Positions 1-6,328 of a stretch of DNA of 6,441 nt are shown here, one piece after another. The DNA lies in NCBI GenBank assembly GCA_900542145.1, contig UQMF01000044.1, positions 1 through 6,441 of the forward strand, written 5' to 3'. The notes beneath the pieces were generated by a model. The model was not told where the DNA came from, did not search any database, and saw nothing but the letters and a program-made list of their open reading frames with translations. The DNA is from an uncultured Oscillospiraceae bacterium. Lineage in GTDB: Bacteria > Bacillota > Clostridia > Oscillospirales > Ruminococcaceae. Positions within the stretch are counted from its first letter, which is position 1; each line of letters starts with the position of its first letter. The position numbers and the translations under genes are program-made.

Positions 1-69
1 GTTGTAGGCGCTGTGAAGGCTGTGGGTCAGGCTTTTGTGAACTTTGTAAAAACAACATTCGGTTTCTGA
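1..69 (+). CDS. C-terminal 22 codons of a small cationic, hydrophobic peptide or protein (partial)
   Basis: An open frame enters from the left edge in frame 1 and stops at TGA 67-69. The visible tail ends VGQAFVNFVKTTFGF. It is rich in Val, Phe, Gly and Ala, has two Lys and no acidic residue, and its polar residues (K6, Q10, N14, K17 of the visible part) are spaced about one helical turn apart, which suggests an amphipathic helix. Coding is supported by the paralogue at 6373-6441: the two differ at only 4 of 69 bases, two of them silent, and similarity ends one base after the stop. A hairpin terminator follows 18 bases downstream. I do not recognise the family. It could be a bacteriocin-like or signalling peptide, or the tail of a larger membrane protein. 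The start, length and any leader lie outside the window, so function cannot be assigned. Confidence 0.6.
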   Translation, partial: VVGAVKAVGQAFVNFVKTTFGF

Positions 70-70
70 T
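1..70 (+). repeat. Inverted repeat, left copy
   Basis: This segment matches the reverse complement of 6372-6441 with 4 mismatches in 70 bases (at 1, 15, 19 and 63). The match covers the gene tail plus one base and then ends abruptly, so it is best read as a duplicated coding sequence rather than a mobile-element end. It may extend beyond the window edge. Confidence 0.85.
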
Positions 71-87
71 CTGAACCGGAAAAAATG

Positions 88-116
88 ACCGGGAGGGCAT
101 AAGTCCTCCCGGTTTT
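88..116. terminator. Hairpin terminator between the partial left gene and purL
   Basis: A perfect 9-bp GC-rich stem (88-96 with 105-113) closes an 8-base loop and is followed by TTTT (113-116) on the + strand, 18 bases after the stop of the left partial gene. On the minus strand the same hairpin is followed by CATTTTTT, so it can also catch purL transcripts that pass the hairpin at 128-156. It probably acts in both directions. Confidence 0.75.
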
Positions 117-127
117 GCGCTGTAAGC

Positions 128-156
128 AAAAGGGCTGTGAACGAATCCACAGCCCT
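128..156 (-). terminator. Rho-independent terminator of purL
   Basis: AGGGCTGTG (131-139) pairs perfectly with CACAGCCCT (148-156) around an 8-base loop. On the minus strand the stem begins 11 bases after the purL stop and is followed by a short T run (131-128). The T tract is short, which may explain why a second hairpin lies just beyond at 88-116. Confidence 0.75.
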
Positions 157-167
157 GAGTTATTATC

Positions 168-3100
168 TTATGCGAAGTAGTCTACGCCGCCCTTGAACAG
201 GAGCTGTTCCTTGTTGCCTGCAACGTTCTTTGCAACGTTGTCGGTAAGACGCTCGGTGTGACCCATCTTTCCGAGGACTCTGCCGTCCGGGGAGATGATA
301 CCCTCGATAGCGTACATTGAGCTGTTCGGATTGTATGCAACGTCCATCGTGGGATTGCCGTTGAGGTCAACATACTGAGTAGCCACCTGACCGTTGGCGA
401 TAAGCTGCTTGATAACAGCCTCGGGAGCAACGAAGCGGCCCTCGCCATGGGATATCGGGATATTGTGGATATCGCCGACATTGCAGCAGCTCAGCCACGG
501 GGACTTGTTGGTGCATATTCTCGTCAGAGTAAGCTGCGACTGGTGGCGGCCGATGGTGTTGTAGGTCAGCGTCGGGCTCTCAGCGGTCAGCGGAACGATC
601 TTTCCGAACGGAACAAGACCAAGCTTGATGAGCGCCTGAAATCCGTTGCAGATACCGATCATCAGACCGTCGCGACCGTACAGCATTTCCTCAACGGCGT
701 CCTTGATCTTCGGGTTGCGGAAGAACGCGTTGATGAACTTCGCGGAGCCCTCTGGCTCGTCGCCGCCGGAGAATCCGCCGGGGATAGCGATGATCTGGGA
801 ATTCTGAATGTGCTTTGTGAACTCGTTTACGCTGTCCTCCATGTCCTTGGCAGAGAGGTTGCGGATAACGAATATCTCGCTGTCACCGCCGTAGGTGTTG
901 AACGCGTTAGCCATGTCGTATTCGCAGTTGGTTCCGGGGAATACCGGGATAAGGACACGGGGCTTTGCCACCTTGACGGAACTGTGCTTCAGCTCGCAGC
1001 CGCCGGTGTATGCGATCTTCTCGGGAGCGGACTTCTCGGGAAGCTGCGCCTTAAAGACAGGCTCCAGGACATCGTCCCACTTCTTCTCCAGGGAAGCAGC
1101 GTCCAGCTTGACATCGCCGGCAGTGATGGTGTAGTCCGCAGCGGTTTCGCCGATGATCCTTACGCCGTCAACGTCGCCGGTGAGCTCCAGAATGAACGCA
1201 CCGTAAACCGGTGTGAACAGCTCCTCGTCGGTGAGCTTGTCCAGCTTTGCGCCGATCCGGTTGCCCAGGGACATCTTGAAGATACCCTCTGCAACACCGC
1301 CGTGGGCAACGCTCCATACGGATACAGCCTTCTTATCCTTGATGAGCTTCTCAACGGTGCGGAATACTTCCTTGACGCTGTCGAATACCGGCAGACCGTT
1401 TTCGTCGTACTTCGGCGCAATATAGCCGATCTTGTGACCAGCAGCCTTGAATTCAGCGGAGATAACGTCCTGCGCCTTGGCTGTGGAAACCGCAAAGGAA
1501 ACCAGCGTTGGCGGAACGTCGATGTGCTCGAAGGTACCGCTCATGCTGTCCTTGCCGCCGATAGCGCCGCAGCCCATCTCAAGCTGTGCGCGGTAAGCAC
1601 CGAGGAGTGCTGCAAAAGGCTTGCCCCATCTCTCGGGCTTGCCCTGGGTCCTCTCAAAGTACTCCTGGAATGTCAGCCAGCAGTGCTCATAGGTGCCGCC
1701 TGCTGCGACCACCTTTGCGATGGACTCAACAACTGCGCACACAGCGCCGTGATACGGGGACTGGGTAGAAACCGCCGGGTCAAAGCCCCATGCCATGATG
1801 GAGGTGGTGTTTGTCTTTGCATTAAGTACCGGGAGCTTCGCAGCCATGGCCTGTACAGGAGTCTGCTGAGTCTTTCCGGAGAACGGCATGAGTACAGTCG
1901 CGCCGCCGATGGTGCTGTCGAAGCGCTGTACAAGTCCTCTCTGGGAGCAGATGTTGAGGTCGGTGACCATGCCCTCCCAGTCAGCGGCAGTGTTCTTCCT
2001 GCCGGAGGAATAGGAAACCTTTACGTCCGGAACCGCAACGTCAGTGTGCTTCTCAGCGCCGTTGGAGTTCAGGAACTCACGGGAAATATCAACGATGGTC
2101 TTTCCGTTCCAGTTCATGCGGAGTCTGGGCTCGGACTTTACTACTGCAACGGGGGTAGATTCCAGGTTCTCCTTGGAAGCCAGTGCGCGGAATTTGTCTG
2201 CGTCCTCGGGAGCGACAACGACCGCCATTCTCTCCTGGGATTCGGAGATAGCAAGCTCGGTGCCGTCCAGACCGTCGTACTTCTTCGGAACTGCGTTGAG
2301 GTCGATCTCCAGACCGTCCGCAAGCTCGCCGATGGCAACGGAAACGCCGCCTGCGCCGAAGTCGTTGCAGCGCTTGATGAGCTTTGTCGCCTCGGGATTT
2401 CTGAATAATCTCTGGAGCTTTCTCTCCTCGGGTGCATTACCCTTCTGGACCTCTGCGCCGCAGGTGTCCAGGGACTGCACGCTGTGCGCCTTGGAGGAGC
2501 CGGTGGCTCCGCCGCAGCCGTCGCGGCCTGTGCGTCCGCCGAGCAGGATAATGATATCGCCGGGAGCCGGGCGCTCTCTGCGTACATTCTCAGCAGGAGC
2601 CGCGCCGATGACCGCGCCGATCTCCATACGCTTTGCCATATAGCCGGGGTGGTAGATTTCCGCAACGTGACCGGTGGCAAGTCCTATCTGGTTGCCGTAG
2701 CTGGAATAGCCTGCCGCAGCGGTGGTGGTGATCTTTCTGGGCGGAAGCTTGCCCTTGATGGTCTTTTCAACCGGCAGCAGCGGATCGGAAGCGCCGGTGA
2801 CTCTCATAGCCTGGTAAACATAGGAACGTCCGGAAAGCGGATCGCGGATAGCGCCGCCGAGGCATGTCGCAGCACCGCCGAAAGGCTCGATCTCGGTCGG
2901 GTGATTGTGCGTTTCGTTCTTGAACATGAGGAGCCAGTCCTCGTCCTTGCCGTCAACGTCTACCTTGATGCGAACGGAGCATGCGTTTATCTCCTCGCTC
3001 TCGTCAAGGTCCTTCAGAATACCGTCCTTCTTGAGCTTCTTCGCGGCGAGGGTGGCAATATCCATCAGGCAGAGGGGCTTGTTGTCCCTGCCGAGCTCGT

Positions 3101-3863
3101 GGCGGTCAGCCTTGTATTCAGCGTATGTATCAGCAATGTAGGAGGGCTTGATATCGGCGTTGTCGATGATGGTGCCGAATGTGGTGTGGCGGCAGTGGTC
3201 GGACCAGTAGGTGTCTATCATGCGGATCTCGGTGATAGTCGGGTCGCGGTGCTCGCTCTTGAAATAATCCTGACAGAACTTGATATCGTCGTTGTCCATT
3301 GCCAGACCGTAATGTACGACAAAATCCGCAAGCTCTGCATCGGTCTTGCTGATGAATCCGGTCAGCGTTTCAACGGTGGTGGGGATAGTGTACTTCACTT
3401 CCAGAGTGTCGTACTTGTCGAATCCGCACTCACGGGACTCAACGGCGTTGATGAGATAGTGCTTGATGCGTGCGAACTCATCATCGGTGATCTTTCCCTT
3501 GAGGACGTAAATCTTCGCGTACTTCACTACAGGACGCTCGCCGGGACAGAGCATCTGAATGCACTGTGCAGCGGAATCCGCGCGCTGGTCGAACTGACCC
3601 GGCAGGAACTCAACGGCGAACATTCTCTCGTCCGCAGCCAGCTCCGGCAGGTCATAGAAAACCTCGTCAACAGGCGGCTCGGAGAACACTGTCGGGATAG
3701 CCGCCTTGAAGTTCTCTTCGGGCAGCTTCTCGCAGTCGTAGCGGTTGATAACGCGCACATTCTCAACTGAGGTGATGCCAAGCGCCACGTTCAGGTCAGA
3801 GAGGACTGCGCCCCCGTCAACTGCGAACTGCGGCTTCTTTTCCACATAAATTCGGTAAACCAT
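168..3863 (-). CDS. purL: Phosphoribosylformylglycinamidine synthase, single-chain clostridial type
   Basis: Complete 1231-residue cytoplasmic enzyme of de novo purine synthesis. It converts FGAR, glutamine and ATP to FGAM, glutamate and ADP. It fuses the synthetase (PurL) and glutaminase (PurQ) parts in one chain, as in the clostridial class of about 1200-1260 residues. Visible motifs are SDHCRHTTF (221-229), the ATP/metal segment KNETHNHPTEIEPFGG (315-330), GAGGVS (503-508), and in the second synthetase half GGKDSMSGT (769-777) and AHGGVAEG (853-860). The C-terminal class-I glutaminase starts near 968 (VLIPVFPGTNCEYD) and has PGGFSGGDE (1028-1036) and nucleophile Cys1072 in GICNGFQ. H1202 and E1204 in GHTER are the likely rest of the triad, by analogy with the HPE motif of other PurL proteins. 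The ATG at 3863 has GGAGG 7 bases upstream and gives the family N-terminus MVYRIYVEKKP. It has its own promoter and terminators and no other pur gene beside it. I see no truncation or missing key residue. Confidence 0.97.
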   Translation of the reverse strand: MVYRIYVEKKPQFAVDGGAVLSDLNVALGITSVENVRVINRYDCEKLPEENFKAAIPTVFSEPPVDEVFYDLPELAADERMFAVEFLPGQFDQRADSAAQCIQMLCPGERPVVKYAKIYVLKGKITDDEFARIKHYLINAVESRECGFDKYDTLEVKYTIPTTVETLTGFISKTDAELADFVVHYGLAMDNDDIKFCQDYFKSEHRDPTITEIRMIDTYWSDHCRHTTFGTIIDNADIKPSYIADTYAEYKADRHELGRDNKPLCLMDIATLAAKKLKKDGILKDLDESEEINACSVRIKVDVDGKDEDWLLMFKNETHNHPTEIEPFGGAATCLGGAIRDPLSGRSYVYQAMRVTGASDPLLPVEKTIKGKLPPRKITTTAAAGYSSYGNQIGLATGHVAEIYHPGYMAKRMEIGAVIGAAPAENVRRERPAPGDIIILLGGRTGRDGCGGATGSSKAHSVQSLDTCGAEVQKGNAPEERKLQRLFRNPEATKLIKRCNDFGAGGVSVAIGELADGLEIDLNAVPKKYDGLDGTELAISESQERMAVVVAPEDADKFRALASKENLESTPVAVVKSEPRLRMNWNGKTIVDISREFLNSNGAEKHTDVAVPDVKVSYSSGRKNTAADWEGMVTDLNICSQRGLVQRFDSTIGGATVLMPFSGKTQQTPVQAMAAKLPVLNAKTNTTSIMAWGFDPAVSTQSPYHGAVCAVVESIAKVVAAGGTYEHCWLTFQEYFERTQGKPERWGKPFAALLGAYRAQLEMGCGAIGGKDSMSGTFEHIDVPPTLVSFAVSTAKAQDVISAEFKAAGHKIGYIAPKYDENGLPVFDSVKEVFRTVEKLIKDKKAVSVWSVAHGGVAEGIFKMSLGNRIGAKLDKLTDEELFTPVYGAFILELTGDVDGVRIIGETAADYTITAGDVKLDAASLEKKWDDVLEPVFKAQLPEKSAPEKIAYTGGCELKHSSVKVAKPRVLIPVFPGTNCEYDMANAFNTYGGDSEIFVIRNLSAKDMEDSVNEFTKHIQNSQIIAIPGGFSGGDEPEGSAKFINAFFRNPKIKDAVEEMLYGRDGLMIGICNGFQALIKLGLVPFGKIVPLTAESPTLTYNTIGRHQSQLTLTRICTNKSPWLSCCNVGDIHNIPISHGEGRFVAPEAVIKQLIANGQVATQYVDLNGNPTMDVAYNPNSSMYAIEGIISPDGRVLGKMGHTERLTDNVAKNVAGNKEQLLFKGGVDYFA

Positions 3864-3914
3864 CGTTTTTCCTCCAACATATTGTTATACAGCTGAGCTG
3901 CAATAATCAATTAT

Positions 3915-3943
3915 ATTATACTACTAAACCGGCGTAAAATCAA
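3915..3943 (-). promoter_or_regulatory. Sigma-A promoter of purL
   Basis: On the minus strand TTGATT (3943-3938) is separated by 17 bases from a perfect TATAAT (3920-3915). Transcription should start near 3908, giving a leader of about 45 bases, too short for a purine riboswitch. A CAGCT-G-AGCTG dyad at 3890-3900 lies in this leader, but it is short and I attach no function to it. I see no obvious PurR box. Confidence 0.8.
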
Positions 3944-3963
3944 TATGCCGGGCTGCTGAAATA

Positions 3964-3983
3964 TAACAGCTCCGGCGCTGTTA
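3964..3983 (-). terminator. Possible weak terminator of the mtaB operon
   Basis: TAACAGC (3964-3970) pairs with GCTGTTA (3977-3983) around a 6-base loop, 6 bases after the stop of the 98-residue gene. It is followed on the minus strand by an AT-rich stretch rather than a true T run. Some readthrough into purL is possible. A competing fold joins GCCGG near 3976-3972 with CCGGC near 3951-3947. Confidence 0.45.
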
Positions 3984-3989
3984 ATTTGG

Positions 3990-4286
3990 TTATTTGTTCT
4001 CCGCCCGGCTGCGCAGAAGTTCAGCGTATTCCGCGCTGCTGCATTTATCCGCCATCTCCAGGAGTTCCGCGGCGGTGTCGCAGGCGTCCTCCAGTGCGCG
4101 GAAAAGCGCCCAGTTGAGCCCGTCGCAGTCCGGCGAAAAAAGCCCAGCGATGGAAGCCGCGTCCTCGAACGAAAGCGGCTGGCTGAAATTCAGCAGTTTG
4201 TCGTATTTCTCGAATAACTCGTCGGACATCTCGGCGTCCGCAGGAATCGCTCCCAGCGTCAGGAGCTGTTTTATACTACTCGTCAT
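3990..4286 (-). CDS. Hypothetical acidic 98-residue protein, translationally linked to mtaB
   Basis: I do not recognise this family. The protein is short and strongly acidic (about 19 Asp/Glu against 8 Lys/Arg). It is probably mostly helical: the second half alternates Ala/Leu with charged residues (ALEDACDTAAELLEMADK). It has no signal peptide, membrane segment or metal-binding cluster, so it is probably cytosolic. The most distinctive stretch is LFSPDCDGLNWALFRALEDA near 49-68. The ATG at 4286 is well supported: AGGAG (4297-4293) lies 6 bases upstream and shares its first base with the TGA stop of mtaB, so the two genes are almost certainly co-transcribed and translationally coupled. A role connected with MtaB or tRNA modification is possible from position only. 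It is likely a real gene given its start signal and spacing. Confidence 0.75.
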   Translation of the reverse strand: MTSSIKQLLTLGAIPADAEMSDELFEKYDKLLNFSQPLSFEDAASIAGLFSPDCDGLNWALFRALEDACDTAAELLEMADKCSSAEYAELLRSRAENK

Positions 4287-4296
4287 TTGTTTCTCC

Positions 4297-5580
4297 TCAG
4301 AATTCTGTTGTTCCGGTGCAGTGGTCGCCCTCCACGCCGGTTATTTTCACCCTCGCCAGAGTATGGCGCGTAATATCCTCGCCGTAAATACGCACAGGTA
4401 TATAACTGTCGGTAAACCCATTGCAGTAGTCCGGGGAAGTCCGCTTTTCGATGAGCACGGTCTGTATCGTGCCCGTCCGGGATTCCAGGAACTGCCGCTC
4501 CAGCCTTTCCGCGAGGCGGTTCATTTCCTTCGCCCTGGCGGATTTTATCTGCGGCACCACCTGGTTCGTACGCATTGCGGCGACTGTCCCCCGGCGTATG
4601 GAATATGGGAATACATGTATTTTCGCAAATCCGACCTTTTCCGCGAACGCCATGCTCTCCGCGAATTCCTCGTCGGTTTCCCCGGGGAATCCCACCATGA
4701 TGTCGGTGGTTATCGCGCACCCCGGGAATGCCTCCCGGAGCTTCTGCACCAGCGCGTAGTATTCCGCGGTGGTGTAGCGTCGCTTCATGCGCTGAAGCAC
4801 GGTATCACTGCCGGACTGCAGCGACAGGTGGAAGTGCGGACACAGCCTGCCGCAGGCTTTCAGCCGCTGAATCTCCCCATCAGTGAGAGTATCCGCTTCC
4901 AGGGAGCCGAGCCTTACGCGCTCGATTCCCTCCACCTGCGCCGCCATTACGGCGTCCGCCGGAGTGCAGCCTATATCTTCCCCGTAGCAGCCGATGTTTA
5001 TTCCCGTGAGGACTATCTCGCGGTTACCTGCGGCGGCAGCCTGTACCGCCTGGGCGGTTATGTCCTCCGGCTTTCTGGAGCGCACCCTGCCGCGCGCGGT
5101 GGGGATTATGCAATAGGTGCAGAATCTGTCGCAGCCGTCCTCTATCTTGATGAAAGCCCGGGTGCGGTCGAGGTCAGCCACGGAGGAATCCCGGTCGAAT
5201 TCCCTGGTAAGCGGCGACACACAGGCGATGTGACGGCGCTCCGAGAGAAACTGCGCCACCAGCTCCGGCAGCCGGGATTTATCGGCGTTGCCCGTTATGA
5301 TATCGACGGCGCAGTCCCGGTCGGCTTCGTCGGGATACGCCTGGGGATAGCAGCCGCAGAGGACTGTCACGCAGTCCGGATCAAGGCTGCGGCAGTGGGA
5401 TACCGCCTGGCGCGCCTTTTTTACGCCCACGCCCGTCACCGCGCAGGAGTTTATGATACAGACGTCCGCAGGCTCCCCCTCCGCCGCCAGGGAATACCCG
5501 GCAGCCAGGAAAGCGTCGTGTATCGCGGCGCTCTCGCAGGAGTTCACCTTGCAGCCGAAAGTCAGTATACTGAAAGTCAT
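4297..5580 (-). CDS. mtaB: tRNA (N6-L-threonylcarbamoyladenosine(37)-C2)-methylthiotransferase
   Basis: Radical-SAM methylthiotransferase of 427 residues. It converts t6A at position 37 of ANN-decoding tRNAs, notably tRNA-Lys(UUU), to ms2t6A using SAM and two 4Fe-4S clusters. The N-terminal domain supplies Cys10 (in TFGCKVN), Cys46 (NSCAVT) and Cys77 (CGCYPQ) for the auxiliary cluster. The radical-SAM core has C150-x3-C154-x2-C157 in EDGCDRFCTYC, followed by IIPTARGRVRSR. HLSLQSGSD (251-259) and DIMVGFPGETDEEF (293-306) are further family motifs. A TRAM-like RNA-binding domain occupies about 365-427. GCKVN rather than the GCQMN seen in MiaB favours MtaB over MiaB. The ATG at 5580 is preferred over one 13 codons upstream (5619) because a GAGG site sits 5 bases before it and the protein then begins directly at the family N-terminus. 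It is the first gene of a two-gene operon. Confidence 0.93.
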   Translation of the reverse strand: MTFSILTFGCKVNSCESAAIHDAFLAAGYSLAAEGEPADVCIINSCAVTGVGVKKARQAVSHCRSLDPDCVTVLCGCYPQAYPDEADRDCAVDIITGNADKSRLPELVAQFLSERRHIACVSPLTREFDRDSSVADLDRTRAFIKIEDGCDRFCTYCIIPTARGRVRSRKPEDITAQAVQAAAAGNREIVLTGINIGCYGEDIGCTPADAVMAAQVEGIERVRLGSLEADTLTDGEIQRLKACGRLCPHFHLSLQSGSDTVLQRMKRRYTTAEYYALVQKLREAFPGCAITTDIMVGFPGETDEEFAESMAFAEKVGFAKIHVFPYSIRRGTVAAMRTNQVVPQIKSARAKEMNRLAERLERQFLESRTGTIQTVLIEKRTSPDYCNGFTDSYIPVRIYGEDITRHTLARVKITGVEGDHCTGTTEF

Positions 5581-5585
5581 GGTTT

Positions 5586-5590
5586 CCTCT
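5586..5590 (-). promoter_or_regulatory. mtaB: Ribosome binding site that fixes the mtaB start
   Basis: On the minus strand AGAGG (5590-5586) lies 5 bases before the ATG at 5580. The alternative in-frame ATG at 5619 has no such site and sits in a leader that can form a 6-bp hairpin (5611-5616 with 5628-5633). Confidence 0.7.
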
Positions 5591-5667
5591 TTCCGACAGA
5601 ATACGCCGCTGCCCGACAATATCTGAATCGGGCGTTTCAGCAGCGTTTGTAATTTTAGCCAAAACGA

Positions 5668-5687
5668 AATATTGATATATCAATATT
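5668..5687. promoter_or_regulatory. Perfect 20-bp palindrome, candidate operator of mtaB
   Basis: AATATTGATA (5668-5677) is followed directly by its exact reverse complement TATCAATATT (5678-5687). The palindrome overlaps the mtaB -10 box by three bases and covers the predicted start site near 5678. That is where a dimeric repressor would block transcription. The binding protein is not identifiable from the sequence. The site is very AT-rich, so chance contributes to its symmetry. Confidence 0.5.
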
Positions 5688-5713
5688 ATACTTTATTATT
5701 CCGAAATTTGCAA
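5685..5713 (-). promoter_or_regulatory. Sigma-A promoter of the mtaB operon
   Basis: On the minus strand TTGCAA (5713-5708) lies 17 bases from a perfect TATAAT (5690-5685). Transcription from near 5678 gives a leader of about 98 bases before the mtaB ATG. Its -35 box is only 7 bases from the -35 box of the divergent promoter, so the two may compete or share a regulator. Confidence 0.7.
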
Positions 5714-5723
5714 TAAGCTATTG
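5711..5723. promoter_or_regulatory. CAATA-N3-TATTG dyad between the divergent -35 boxes
   Basis: CAATA (5711-5715) and TATTG (5719-5723) form an inverted pair that overlaps both -35 elements. The same pentamers occur inside the 20-bp palindrome at 5670-5674 and 5681-5685. It could be a second binding site for one regulator. The arms are short and AT-rich, so this is tentative. Confidence 0.25.
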
Positions 5724-5749
5724 ACTATTTTTCAGTTTGAGGATATACT
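5721..5749 (+). promoter_or_regulatory. Sigma-A promoter of the HPr-like gene pair
   Basis: TTGACT (5721-5726) and TATACT (5744-5749) are separated by 17 bases, each one base from consensus, which suggests a strong promoter. The predicted start near 5756 leaves a leader of about 51 bases before the first ATG. Confidence 0.8.
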
Positions 5750-5757
5750 TATTATCA

Positions 5758-5773
5758 GAGGGAATCGACCCTC
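5758..5773 (+). promoter_or_regulatory. Small 5' hairpin in the leader of the HPr-like pair
   Basis: GAGGG (5758-5762) pairs with CCCTC (5769-5773) around a 6-base loop, right at the predicted 5' end of the transcript. A hairpin here can protect an mRNA from 5' decay. With only 5 bp the effect is uncertain. Confidence 0.35.
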
Positions 5774-5806
5774 AGATACCAACCAGAAGAAAGGCGGCGG
5801 CTATCT

Positions 5807-6040
5807 ATGAAGAAAATGAAAGTGAAACTCGGCTCCATCAGCGATGTTAAGGAGTTCGTTGCGCTCACAAACAGCTATGCATTCGAAAGCGACCTTGTAT
5901 CCGGCAGATATGCAGTAGACGCGAAGTCCATCATGGGCATTTTCAGTCTTGACCTTGCAAAGCCGCTTGATTTTGTCGTACACGACGACGGCGCAAAGGC
6001 TGACGAGCTGCTTGACGCAGTGACAAAGTTCAGAGCATGA
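5807..6040 (+). CDS. HPr-like protein lacking the phosphotransfer histidine, first of a tandem pair
   Basis: A 77-residue protein with the size and C-terminal half of HPr, the PTS phosphocarrier. The segment VSGRYAVDAKSIMGIFSLDL (31-50) matches the HPr regulatory region, with Ser41 aligned to Ser46, the site that HPr kinase phosphorylates in Firmicutes. The GIHARPA active-site loop is gone: aligning the following helix puts Ser10 at the His15 position and Ser12 at Arg17. It therefore should not carry phosphate from Enzyme I. A regulatory role like that of Crh, which also lacks His15 but keeps Ser46, is an inference. Translation starts at the ATG at 5807 after an AAAGG-type site (5790-5794); the next Met codon (5816) is disfavoured because the paralogue downstream also starts MK-x-x-K. 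It is followed after 38 bases by its paralogue, in one operon. It is cytoplasmic, with no signal or membrane segment. Confidence 0.82.
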   Translation: MKKMKVKLGSISDVKEFVALTNSYAFESDLVSGRYAVDAKSIMGIFSLDLAKPLDFVVHDDGAKADELLDAVTKFRA

Positions 6041-6078
6041 TAATCTAACACAATCAAACACGGAAAGGAAGTATTTCT

Positions 6079-6309
6079 ATGAAAACAGTAAAGATCAACA
6101 TCAACACCATCAACGACGTTAAGAACTTCGTAAGCATCGTATCCCGCTGCGATTATGATGTAGATATCGTATCCGGCAGATATGCCATCGACGCAAAGTC
6201 CATCATGGGTATCTTCAGCCTGGATCTTTCCAAGGAGCTTACCCTGAATATCCACAGCGACGACTGCGCAGACTTCCTCGACCAGATCAAGGACTACATC
6301 GTTAAGTGA
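6079..6309 (+). CDS. HPr-like protein lacking the phosphotransfer histidine, second of a tandem pair
   Basis: A 76-residue paralogue of the preceding gene. Residues 31-50 are identical at 19 of 20 positions (VSGRYA-I-DAKSIMG and onward), while the flanks have diverged strongly. Thr10 occupies the position of HPr His15 and Asn12 that of Arg17; Ser41 corresponds to Ser46. As in its partner, phosphotransfer from Enzyme I looks impossible and serine phosphorylation looks possible. The ATG at 6079 has AAAGGAAG (6064-6071) upstream, a better ribosome site than that of the first gene, so it may be translated at least as well. It shares the promoter at 5721-5749 and ends at the terminator 6329-6358. 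The two products might form a heterodimer or be specialised copies; the sequence does not decide this. Confidence 0.82.
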   Translation: MKTVKININTINDVKNFVSIVSRCDYDVDIVSGRYAIDAKSIMGIFSLDLSKELTLNIHSDDCADFLDQIKDYIVK

Positions 6310-6328
6310 TTTTCGCCCACAAACACAG

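Noticed and set aside
447..2408. A 653-codon open frame on the + strand opposite purL, and another of 428 codons at 2484-3770.
   Set aside because: They lie antisense to a gene with complete and uninterrupted family motifs. Their translations show no recognisable domain, and long antisense frames arise readily from the codon bias of GC-rich genes.
3864..3910. A purine or PRPP riboswitch upstream of purL.
   Set aside because: The predicted leader is only about 45 bases and contains no multi-stem fold.
5581..5619. An upstream ATG extending MtaB by 13 residues (start at 5619).
   Set aside because: It has no good ribosome site, the extra residues (MSGSGVFCRKEET) do not belong to the family, and the ATG at 5580 has a GAGG site and begins directly before TFGCKVN.
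5624..5639. A possible catabolite-response (cre) site, TGAATCGG-GCGTTTCA, in the mtaB leader, suggested by the HPr-like neighbours.
   Set aside because: It is two bases longer than the 14-base cre consensus and the central CG is misplaced, so the match is not convincing.
3994..5652. A 552-codon + strand open frame across the 98-residue gene and mtaB.
   Set aside because: It runs antisense through two genes that have good start signals and family motifs. It crosses their gene boundary and has no domain of its own.
5875..6255. Minus-strand open frames opposite the HPr-like genes.
   Set aside because: They are antisense shadows created by the repeated block in the two paralogues, and lack convincing ribosome sites and promoters.
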